From positions 37,191,501 through 37,255,500 of the forward strand of contig NC_073635.1 in assembly GCF_029407905.1 (NCBI RefSeq): a stretch of 64,000 nt of DNA, read 5' to 3'. This DNA comes from Bubalus kerabau (Eukaryota > Chordata > Mammalia > Artiodactyla > Bovidae). Below are positions 60,401 to 64,000 of this stretch, one piece after another. Every line of letters starts with the position of its first letter. The first letter of the stretch is position 1. The position numbers were made by a program, and so were the translations under genes. The notes beneath the pieces were generated by a model that worked only from the letters and a program-made list of their open reading frames with translations, had not been told where the DNA came from and did no database searches.

Positions 60401-63400
60401 TTTAAGAGCAAACAAGCCCTCCCCTCAAACCTGCCTGTTTCAGGGGACCCTTCCTTTATCCTGCTTTTGGTTGTCAAGGACTGCACGTGAGTCATAACTC
60501 TACGACCCTGACAACCAAGCTCCTCTCGTAAGAATTCCTGAGTGCACATGCAGGGAAGGGCACCAGGGCCCATGCCCCTCATTCCCCCCGCCCCGCCCAT
60601 GGCAAGGCGCTCCCCTTTATAATGAGACTGGCGGATCTAGGCCCCTGAGGGGCTCATGGAGAGCTCAGTGATCTCTGTCTCTGGCACGTTGCCTTGGGGC
60701 CATTCCCCAATGCGGAACTCGAGCTCACCCTGGGGAGCTCACCTGTGCCCGAGGCCTGGCAGTAGAACCCAGCGGGACAGGGCTCACAGGACCCCTGGGC
60801 CTCCCGGGGCTGGAACGTTCCATTCTCACAGGCCCTTGGCTGGGAAGAACCTTCCGGACAGGAGAAGCTGGGAGGGCACCGGAAAGATGAAGGGGTGGCT
60901 GAGGTCTGGCCAGGGGGACAGTAGTAACCTGCCGAGCATGGCCCGTCCGGGAAGCGTTTCCCAGCCCCTGTGGAGAGAGGGTGGAGAGCGGGGCTTGGCT
61001 TCAGGTGAGAAGGGGAAGAGGAGAGGGAGGCTGGTGGTTGAGGTGCCAGGCCTGGAGCCAGACTTGTTCCGTGGCTGCTGCCCCTGCAGCTGTGCCAGAG
61101 GCCTCTCTGAACTTCAGTCTGTGAGCGAGTAACCCTGCTGTGAGCATAAATGGGCCAAAGGTCCCACCTGGTCATGCAGAGCCAAGGTGAGAGTGCTGAC
61201 TGGGGCCCAGGACATAGGCCAGTCTTCGGTGGGCAGAGCCCGTGGCTGGTGGGCCCACACCTTGCACCCTGGCCTTGTCCCCAGATGCTCTTACGGGGCT
61301 CGCCAGGGGCCTGGGGACCATCTGGGGGAACACACTCTGCCCTTCTGCTCCAGCCTCACACACCACTCCACCTCCTGCCCACCTGTATCTTCTGGGCTGT
61401 TTATGTATAAACGGACTAGATGCTATCACTGACAACTACTCCTCACACTTCCTCTCTCCAACATGGGTACAGCTGTGCTCACCCTGTCATCCCGGGGCTC
61501 AATCCTGGGGTGTCCTCCTGAAGCCCTGCCCCTAGATGCTCCCTGAGCAAGGCTACTGACCTTCAAAGCCCATGCTTACCCCACGGCCCCTCCCAAGAAC
61601 ACTGCAGGAGTCCGGGTGTGCCTGGGCTGGGGTGCTCCTCTGTTTCAGTTTATCCCCCTCCCCTCTGTGAACTTCCAGGGGTTGGGGCCAGTCACTTTTG
61701 CCCTCCCCTCCCATCCCCGTGCCCAGGCCTCCAGCAGAGTCCCTTGTGGGGGCTGTAGGTCATAGTGATATGAGAGGGTGTCTGACCTCAGGCAGGCTGT
61801 GTCTTTGGGGGAAATGGAACCATTTAGGACCCTCAAAGTCCCTGGGAAATGGCGCTTATCACCTGAGTCCAAGCAGAACTGTCCAGCAGGGCAGGGCCTG
61901 CAGTCCTGAATGCTGCGTGCTCCAGGCCTCTCCCTGAAGGTGCCCCTGGGACAAGGGTGCTGGGTGGGGCTCTGGGTGCCCAAAGGGCAGTAGTAGCCGG
62001 CTGGACAGTCCACTGGCCAAAGGGACATGGCTCCTGGAGCTTGGATCCCATAGGGACAGAACCTGTAGACATGAGGTGGTCAGGAACAAAGGAACAAGGA
62101 CTTCTATAGCCTCAGACTTTCTAGGAAGGGAGCCCAGAGCTCCCAGGACGTGGAGGGTTTGGGCAGAAGCAGTTGAGAGTTCAGAGGAGATGGGCACTGA
62201 GGCAAAAATGTCCTCCTCTTTCAGAGTCTTGTTTGAAGCCTGCAGCCCTCCACACCCCTGCACTGGCATTAGTGTCTATTATGATGGGTTTCACAGGGTG
62301 ACGGGGGCCCGGAGTGCCCGTGGCCACCAGTTCCTACAACATGTGGGGGCTCCTCTGGCTCCTGGGGGGAGTGGGGGCAGGAGAAGTCAGGAGTCACCCA
62401 GATAGAGGAGGAGCCCAGCCCAGCCCAGCGCCTCACTTTCCAGCAGGGCAGGTCTTGCAGAGACTCTGTCCAGGCTTGTCCTGATATTGCCCTGGGGGGC
62501 AGAGCTGGGGCTCCAGGCTGCCTGGGGGGCATGAGTGCCCAGCGGGGCAGAGAATGCCTGGAAAAGCCAGGGGAGACAGTTACTTCCTCTCGGGAGAGTC
62601 CCCATCTCCTTCCAGCCAGAGTCCAGAGCAGCCTTTGCTGACTTTCTCCGGTCAGTGAAGCGGAGGCAGGCGTGTGATCTATGGGGCCCGGGACCCTCAC
62701 AGCTCAGTCCCCCAAGAGCCTGGGTGGTCCACTGCATGGAGGGGCCGTGTGGGTAGGAGTTAGGCCTGCAGTGGCCTGGGTGAGCAGGTGCAGGACAAGT
62801 GCTCCAGGCTGGGCCGGAGCCGGCATGCAGGGCAGTCTCAGGTTGCACTCACTTCTCACAAGAGGGGCTCCTCAGTCCTAGGCCAATGAGGTGTCCCTGA
62901 AACCATAGCTTCTTGTGGGAACTGCCGTGTGGGCTAAGCCCCTGGGAGACCACTGTGCTCATAGAACATGGAGCACTGGAGAGCAGCAGGGTTAGGGTTA
63001 GAGAGCAGTAGGAAGCCCACCCAGGCTCACAGAATAGGTTTCCTGAGGACCCTGAGGGCATGAGGTGCTAGTTGCAGTGAAGCTCATTTGGGAGCCAAAC
63101 TGTGGGGAAGGAGAAGTGAGGTGGGACTGGAAGCCTGTGCTCTGTGTCCACATTCTGGAGGTGAAACTGTCTTTATGCCAGAGCTTCCAGATGGGGGCAG
63201 TTGGGGACGGGGTGCCTCCTGCAGCGTCAGAGGAGCCTCATCCTTGGTCAGGAGCCCCCTCCCGTGCTGTTGCTCTTGGGCCGTGCCTTGCACATTAGCT
63301 GTCCTCCCCACACTGGTGGGGAGGCTGCCTAAGAATGGAGGTCACCACCAAGCAGTTTGCAGGCTGGGTCCTACCCCCTTCTTGAGCTTGGGCGCTCGGG

Positions 63401-63830
63401 GAGCCTGTCTGGTGCACGGTGTCCCCAGGTGTCCACAGGTCACAGGGCTCCAGGTCACAAGGGCCACCTCCCTACTGCCAGGCTATGGAAGCCCAAGTAC
63501 AGGGGGAGAGCCCACTGGCCTCATCTCCCCTCAAGGCCAGCCCACGGGGGACCCCACGGCACCCCTTCCCAAGCTGTGAACAGCGGCCCCCTTACCTGGA
63601 GGGAGAGCCCACAGGCCTTGTCTCCCCTCCAGGCTGGCCCTGGGCACCCCACAGCACCCCTTTCCCAAGCTTACCTGGACTATGCCCAGAGACGGAGGAC
63701 CCGGGGCAGAACCAACCTCCTTCACATGGAGTGTCCGGGGAGCTCAGGCCAGCCCGGGAGCAGAGCCAACCAGCTGGGCATGGCTGGCAGTCCTTCCACG
63801 ATGTGGCCCCAGTGATGGGCAGGAGAGAGC
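23629..63830 (-). CDS. Uncharacterised large type I membrane protein with GCC2/GCC3 (ephrin-receptor-like) cysteine-rich repeats, 33 exons, 5' end outside window
   Basis: A multi-exon gene read on the minus strand. Thirty-three exons were placed from acceptor and donor dinucleotides plus an open frame, and all intron phases agree. The total is 5285 coding nt, about 1760 residues. Exons 1-20 carry dozens of CPxGxYC and CxxCPxG motifs typical of the GCC2/GCC3 family, a fold also found in Eph receptors, SCUBE, SVEP1 and ELAPOR proteins. Exon 21 is EGF-like, exon 27 has a hydrophobic helix, and exons 28-33 form an acidic/basic helical tail ending in TGA. The inferred product is a single-pass cell-surface or secretory-pathway protein with a long disulfide-rich ectodomain outside and a coiled-coil tail inside. 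The start codon, signal peptide and promoter are beyond 64000. Symmetric phase 1-1 exons could have been missed in the larger gaps. Ligand and function are unknown, and I cannot match it to a named gene. Confidence 0.9.
23860..25357. other. Intron 32 of the large gene
   Basis: No repeat is confidently recognised. It includes an AT-rich pocket at 24020-24150. Confidence 0.6.
25358..25495 (-). CDS. Exon 32 (phase 0-0), coiled-coil
   Basis: 138 nt (46 codons), acceptor GTTTCTAG, donor TGTG/GTAAGC. It encodes [20 protein letters not shown] and a further acidic/Gln-rich helix. Heptad-like Val/Leu/Phe spacing suggests a coiled coil. A 5.7 kb intron with a BovB copy separates it from exon 31. Confidence 0.87.
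25915..26040. repeat. (TCCA/ATCC)n imperfect microsatellite
   Basis: Repeated catccatc units with drift. Confidence 0.85.
26548..26683 (+). repeat. BovB 3'-end fragment
   Basis: atcaccgactcgatggacat to gactgagcgactgaactgaa. Confidence 0.85.
28449..29397 (+). repeat. BovB (RTE LINE), 5'-truncated, antisense to host gene
   Basis: Begins at the RT domain. Open over 170 codons (28506-29018) with YADD, then a stop in place of the usual Arg/Gln after the KKAEC phrase. The 3' end is intact. Confidence 0.9.
29735..29925 (+). repeat. MIR SINE
   Basis: ttccaggtcctcctgtaata, then cagggttgttgtgaggatca and aagtgcttatctcagtacca follow the MIR consensus order. Confidence 0.75.
30934..31178. repeat. TG-rich minisatellite
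   Basis: Units built on TGTGTGATGCATGTGCACACATGAGTGTATGGGTGTG-like phrases, at least three copies with drift. Confidence 0.85.
31235..31323 (-). CDS. Exon 31 (phase 1-0)
   Basis: 89 nt, acceptor CCCCCCAG, donor AAAG/GTGAAC. It encodes [20 protein letters not shown], a strongly helical segment, then PPTGALRK. Confidence 0.8.
32041..32330. repeat. CA-rich minisatellite
   Basis: Runs of CACACTCACACA and variants over about 290 bp. Confidence 0.88.
32690..32830 (+). repeat. MIR relic
   Basis: tttaggcctcaaattcctta then ctgtacaatggggatgtggt. Confidence 0.65.
33094..33259 (-). CDS. Exon 30 (phase 0-1)
   Basis: 166 nt, acceptor CCTCCAG, donor GCCAG/GTGCGA. It begins [10 protein letters not shown] and then becomes a low-complexity Gly/Arg/Ser/Thr-rich linker. 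It is needed to bridge phase 0 of exon 29 to phase 1 of exon 31 and fits exactly. The later part looks poorly constrained. Confidence 0.7.
33424..33584 (-). CDS. Exon 29 (phase 1-0)
   Basis: 161 nt, acceptor GCCTGCAG, donor CTCCAG/GTTAGC. It contains [18 protein letters not shown] and then a helical Ala/Leu/Gln/Arg-rich stretch. It reads as an amphipathic cytoplasmic helix. Confidence 0.87.
34045..34127 (-). CDS. Exon 28 (phase 2-1)
   Basis: 83 nt, acceptor CTCTGCAG, donor CCCAG/GTACCC. It encodes a short polar cytoplasmic segment ([15 protein letters not shown] and following). It is small and supported mainly by splice sites and phase. Confidence 0.75.
34221..34386 (-). CDS. Exon 27 (phase 1-2), transmembrane segment
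   Basis: 166 nt, acceptor CCCCCACAG, donor ACCG/GTGAGT. It starts with a run of about 20 uncharged residues ([19 protein letters not shown]) followed by Arg and then several more Arg residues, as expected for a membrane helix with a positive inside flank. This defines the type I orientation and separates ectodomain from tail. Confidence 0.87.
34388..34413. repeat. (GGGGGT)n short tract beside exon 27
   Basis: Four GGGGGTG-like units on the plus strand. On the gene strand this forms the C-rich tract in front of the exon 27 acceptor. Confidence 0.7.
34984..35195 (-). CDS. Exon 26 (phase 2-1)
   Basis: 212 nt, acceptor CACCTCCAG, donor CTCAG/GTACTG. It contains [13 protein letters not shown] followed by [17 protein letters not shown]. 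The PGTYVFQD pattern suggests a small beta-sandwich edge just outside the membrane. The Pro-rich end leads directly into the transmembrane exon. Confidence 0.9.
35407..35533 (-). CDS. Exon 25 (phase 1-2)
   Basis: 127 nt, acceptor ACTCCACAG, donor CCAG/GTGACT. It encodes a cysteine-free segment with [20 protein letters not shown]. The aromatic and Asn-rich composition looks like a folded, conserved region. Family unknown. Confidence 0.85.
35534..37328. other. Intron 24 of the large gene
   Basis: Contains a (TG)n run at 36373-36417. No exon or interspersed repeat confidently seen. Confidence 0.5.
36373..36417. repeat. (TG)n microsatellite
   Basis: Nearly uninterrupted TG for about 45 bp. Confidence 0.92.
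37329..37422 (-). CDS. Exon 24 (phase 0-1)
   Basis: 94 nt, acceptor CCTTCCAG, donor CTCG/GTGAGC. It encodes a short hydrophobic, probably beta-strand segment ([16 protein letters not shown]). Support comes from good splice sites and exact phase fit to both neighbours, as the protein is too short to recognise. Confidence 0.72.
38338..38479 (-). CDS. Exon 23 (phase 2-0)
   Basis: 142 nt, acceptor CTCCCACAG, donor AGAGG/GTGAGC. It encodes CQCQEY, a CDAQC pair and a Leu/Lys-rich stretch ending SIQR. It is part of the juxtamembrane ectodomain. I recognise no domain. Confidence 0.85.
39155..39282 (-). CDS. Exon 22 (phase 0-2)
   Basis: 128 nt, acceptor CTTCACAG, donor GCAT/GTGAGT. It contains [16 protein letters not shown] and NCSSFC, the last with an N-C-S glycosylation sequon. 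The frame was found from splice sites, since a short reading frame with no start codon is easy to overlook. Confidence 0.85.
39523..39704 (+). repeat. MER5A-like DNA transposon relic (hAT-Charlie)
   Basis: The ends gagtggttttcaaacttc and tttgagaaccactag form the expected inverted termini, and the inside has gcatttctaacaaatttcca and ggtaatgctgatgctg. Confidence 0.82.
39705..39920 (+). repeat. Bov-tA SINE
   Basis: cttccaaggtggtgcttgtg head, ggttgggaagattccctg-type body, and 3' end gagtcggacatgactaaagc. Sits directly against the MER5A relic. Confidence 0.82.
40365..40488 (+). repeat. BovB 3'-end fragment
   Basis: aactgactcagtggacacaa to ttggacttgacttaacggct. Confidence 0.78.
40794..40924 (-). 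CDS. Exon 21 (phase 1-0), EGF-like
   Basis: 131 nt, acceptor CCCCCCAG, donor CCCAG/GTAGCC. It has six cysteines in about 43 residues, with CTC near the start, CICQAGY in the middle, an acidic DDDES stretch and a final DCQPQ. It reads as a short EGF-like domain with an acidic loop. The 4.2 kb intron before it carries SINEs, an L1-type fragment and a BovB copy. Confidence 0.9.
41055..41205. repeat. Possible MER5-type relic
   Basis: cacattagaatcatctctta and following resemble hAT-Charlie nonautonomous elements. Decayed. Confidence 0.4.
41210..41308 (-). repeat. tRNA-derived SINE head, minus orientation
   Basis: ggcatgtgggatgttagctc to ccactggactgccaaggaag. Confidence 0.78.
41320..42120 (+). 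repeat. L1/HAL1-type LINE fragment
   Basis: A-rich sequence with aatggctgagaatgtcacaa, accaaagataatgagaaaat and ctgtcaagctagaattttct, phrases typical of old L1-related elements. A BovA scrap may interrupt it at about 41465-41500. Confidence 0.6.
42125..42345 (+). repeat. Bov-tA SINE
   Basis: ctctgatggctcagcaggta head to agtagaacatgactgatgac. Confidence 0.83.
42346..42428. repeat. (TTA/AAT)-rich low-complexity tract
   Basis: Almost pure A/T between two SINEs. Confidence 0.85.
42430..42597 (-). repeat. Bov-tA SINE, minus orientation
   Basis: gctaagttgctctagtcata, then ttcctgatccagggatcaaa and ctctactgccacctgggaac. Confidence 0.8.
42789..44545 (+). repeat. BovB (RTE LINE) in intron 20, antisense to host gene
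   Basis: Covers the pre-RT region, the RT (YADD) and the 3' end. Two long open pieces (42813-43220 and 43171-43923) overlap in different frames, and a small deletion near 43890 breaks the second. A 57-bp BovA scrap sits inside at 44034-44090. Confidence 0.92.
44034..44090 (-). repeat. BovA fragment inserted in the BovB copy
   Basis: gttcagttcagttcagtcgctcag-type sequence, reverse orientation relative to BovB, replacing about 4 bp of it. Confidence 0.75.
45160..45372 (-). CDS. Exon 20 (phase 1-1)
   Basis: 213 nt (71 codons), acceptor CCCCACAG, donor CCAG/GTGAGT. It contains [27 protein letters not shown] and CLPCGSSAF. This is the last GCC2/GCC3-like module before the EGF-like exon. Confidence 0.93.
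45720..45919 (-). CDS. Exon 19 (phase 2-1)
   Basis: 200 nt, acceptor CTGTGCAG, donor CAGG/GTGAGA. It contains [24 protein letters not shown] and [10 protein letters not shown]. Its length equals that of exon 3, which also has phases 2-1. Confidence 0.9.
46683..46809 (-). CDS. Exon 18 (phase 1-2)
   Basis: 127 nt, acceptor CTCCCTCAG, donor AGCT/GTGAGT. It contains [10 protein letters not shown] and [12 protein letters not shown] second donor (CCAG/GTCAGC) seven bases upstream would end the exon at 46690, but only the downstream one keeps frame with exon 19. Confidence 0.87.
47033..47257 (-). CDS. Exon 17 (phase 1-1)
   Basis: 225 nt (75 codons, the same length as exon 4), acceptor TGCCCCAG, donor GCAG/GTGAGA. 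It contains [29 protein letters not shown] and CRAGTECPA. Confidence 0.93.
47354..47524 (-). CDS. Exon 16 (phase 1-1)
   Basis: 171 nt (57 codons), acceptor GCTTCCAG, donor CCAG/GTGAGA. It contains [18 protein letters not shown] and [10 protein letters not shown]. Confidence 0.93.
47607..47819 (-). CDS. Exon 15 (phase 1-1)
   Basis: 213 nt (71 codons), acceptor AACACAG, donor GCGG/GTGAGG. It opens with about 28 residues free of cysteine and rich in His, Pro and Arg, then [18 protein letters not shown] and [10 protein letters not shown]. The cysteine-free start makes the acceptor the least certain part. Confidence 0.85.
48160..48296 (-). CDS. Exon 14 (phase 2-1)
   Basis: 137 nt, acceptor GCTGGTAG, donor CAAG/GTAACA. 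It contains [19 protein letters not shown] and a CPQ end. A nearer ACAG lies a few bases inside but would put a stop codon in frame after exon 13, so the TAG acceptor was chosen. Confidence 0.84.
49701..49809 (-). CDS. Exon 13 (phase 1-2)
   Basis: 109 nt, acceptor CTTCTCCAG, donor GCAG/GTCAGT. It contains PCPPGTF and [10 protein letters not shown]. The long gap before it (49810-51900) is largely TG-rich repeat. Confidence 0.9.
50536..50982. repeat. TG-rich higher-order minisatellite in intron 12
   Basis: About 450 bp of TGTGTGTACTATATGTGTGCTG-like units. Longer blocks of roughly 60-75 bp recur. Confidence 0.92.
51226..51371. repeat. TG-rich degenerate repeat
   Basis: Purine/TG alternation with many interruptions, older than the neighbouring tract. 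Confidence 0.75.
51901..52069 (-). CDS. Exon 12 (phase 0-1)
   Basis: 169 nt, acceptor AATGCCCAG, donor GCCG/GTATGC. It contains [23 protein letters not shown] and [10 protein letters not shown] with a split Gly codon. Confidence 0.9.
52341..52492 (-). CDS. Exon 11 (phase 1-0)
   Basis: 152 nt, acceptor CTCTCTCTAG, donor CCACAG/GTACCT. It contains [18 protein letters not shown] and a terminal LCPQ. Confidence 0.9.
52825..52989 (-). CDS. Exon 10 (phase 1-1)
   Basis: 165 nt (55 codons), acceptor GCTCAAG, donor CCAG/GTGAGC. It contains [22 protein letters not shown] and PCPVGK. The module is short, without the usual CxxCPxG centre. Confidence 0.88.
53200..53262. repeat. Possible MIR relic in intron 9
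   Basis: ccccattttacaggggagga gives the MIR core phrase. Confidence 0.45.
53472..53618 (-). CDS. Exon 9 (phase 1-1)
   Basis: 147 nt (49 codons), acceptor CTCCACAG, donor GAGG/GTAGGT. It contains HYCPAG, PCPEGT and [14 protein letters not shown]. Confidence 0.92.
53786..54158. repeat. TG-rich minisatellite in intron 8
   Basis: Units of TGCCCTTGTGTGTGTAGGTGTGCATGTA type repeated at least six times over about 370 bp. Confidence 0.92.
54798..55018 (-). CDS. Exon 8 (phase 2-1)
   Basis: 221 nt, acceptor TTTCTCAG, donor AAGG/GTAACA. It contains [11 protein letters not shown], a CEPGTF turn and [10 protein letters not shown], ending in ITCPK plus a split Gly codon. The donor is weaker than most, but it joins exon 9 as CPKGHYCPAG. 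Confidence 0.9.
55470..55681 (-). CDS. Exon 7 (phase 0-2)
   Basis: 212 nt, acceptor GGATGCACAG, donor GCGGG/GTGAGC. It contains [18 protein letters not shown] and [10 protein letters not shown]. Confidence 0.92.
56658..56761 (-). CDS. Exon 6 (phase 1-0)
   Basis: 104 nt, acceptor CCTTCTAG, donor CACAAG/GTACCT. It encodes a short module with MFCSSEG and [11 protein letters not shown]. Phase 0 at the donor matches the phase 0 start of exon 7, which is the main check on this small exon. Confidence 0.82.
56868..57057. repeat. C-rich minisatellite (CCCCTGAC-type) in intron 5
   Basis: About 190 bp of short units TGACCCCC / CTGACTCTCC / CAATCCCC. The gene strand is correspondingly G-rich, with many GGGGG runs. 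Confidence 0.88.
57396..57545 (-). CDS. Exon 5 (phase 1-1)
   Basis: 150 nt (50 codons), acceptor TGCCCCCAG, donor GCAG/GTTGGT. It contains [16 protein letters not shown] and CELCPA, with the split Gly codon at the donor. The intron separating it from exon 4 holds the large BovB copy at 57965-60227. Confidence 0.9.
57965..60227 (+). repeat. BovB (RTE LINE), longest copy, in intron 4, antisense to host gene
   Basis: About 2.26 kb from the endonuclease/linker region to the 3' end. The linker is broken by frameshifts around 58200-58960. From 58987 to 60030 the RT and following region are open for 347 codons. The catalytic motif is YVDD instead of YADD. As with the other copies, it is a decayed retrotransposon and not a host gene. 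Confidence 0.93.
60743..60967 (-). CDS. Exon 4 (phase 1-1)
   Basis: 225 nt (75 codons), acceptor CTCCACAG, donor ACAG/GTGAGC. It contains [28 protein letters not shown] and [10 protein letters not shown]. The NGT in CENGTF is a potential N-glycosylation site, consistent with an extracellular location. Confidence 0.93.
61863..62062 (-). CDS. Exon 3 (phase 2-1)
   Basis: 200 nt, acceptor GTCTACAG, donor TCAG/GTGATA. It contains [11 protein letters not shown], a CPRGTF turn and [10 protein letters not shown], the full GCC2/GCC3 spacing. Confidence 0.92.
62437..62557 (-). CDS. Exon 2 (phase 1-2)
   Basis: 121 nt, acceptor TTTTCCAG, donor AAA/GTGAGG. It encodes [19 protein letters not shown] and CKTCPAGK. 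The final two bases join the next exon to give Lys followed by FCPYG, completing a CPAGKFCPYG motif across the junction, which supports both splice sites. Confidence 0.88.
63504..63671. repeat. Local tandem duplication of about 72 bp, 97 bp apart
   Basis: 63504-63575 and 63601-63671 share gggagagccca, ctcatctcccctc/cttgtctcccctc and accccttcccaagct with about ten differences. It lies just 3' of exon 1's donor in intron 1. Confidence 0.75.
63675..63830 (-). CDS. Exon 1 in window (phase 1-1) of the Cys-rich membrane protein gene
   Basis: 156 nt, acceptor CCTGCAG, donor CAG/GTAAGC. It encodes one module containing [10 protein letters not shown] and CEGGWFCPG. It enters in phase 1, so earlier coding exons must lie beyond the right edge. 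This is the most upstream exon I can see. Confidence 0.88.
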
Positions 63831-64000
63831 CTGCAGGTTCAACGCCATGGCCACCACTGGCCTCCGGGAGGGACACTAGCGCTGGCCCGTCTTGGATTAC
63901 AGGGCTGCACCCTGCTCTGCCCACTCGGCATCCCAGACCAGTGCCCGCTGTGCAGCACCTCCGTGTCTCATCGTCCACCTCCCCTGCCAGCACCACGCAC

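Noticed and set aside
62989..63001. GGGTTAGGGTTAG, telomere-like
   Set aside because: Only two units, expected by chance at this scale. Not an interstitial telomeric array.

Overview
The window looks like nuclear DNA of a ruminant, most likely a bovid. The evidence is many copies of the RTE-type retrotransposon BovB together with Bov-tA and BovA SINEs, other cetartiodactyl tRNA-derived SINEs, L1 fragments, old MIR and MER5 relics and one LTR. The sequence alone does not settle the species.

One large protein-coding gene is visible. It lies on the minus strand from 63830 (entering from beyond the right edge) down to a stop codon at 23629 and a poly(A) signal at 23464-23469. I assembled 33 coding exons by hand from splice sites and reading frame. 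Every consecutive pair agrees in intron phase, and the exons sum to 5285 nt, about 1760 residues plus the stop. Exons 1-20 encode a very long array of cysteine-rich modules (CPxGxxC, CxxCPxGxYC) of the GCC2/GCC3, or ephrin-receptor-like, type. Exon 21 is EGF-like. Exons 22-26 encode a less cysteine-rich juxtamembrane region, exon 27 a transmembrane helix, and exons 28-33 a cytoplasmic tail with a predicted coiled coil. The first exon, signal peptide and promoter are outside the window. I do not recognise a named gene, so it is described as an uncharacterised type I membrane protein.

The left third (1-23450) is intergenic and downstream of that gene. It is dominated by transposons, including an L1 split by a BovB and by a BovA insertion, several truncated BovB copies, and a solo LTR on the minus strand at about 16045-16868. 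I found no convincing gene there.

The introns of the large gene hold three sizeable BovB copies (28449-29397, 42789-44545, 57965-60227), all antisense to the gene. They also hold several long TG/CA-rich minisatellites and a C-rich minisatellite at 56868-57057.
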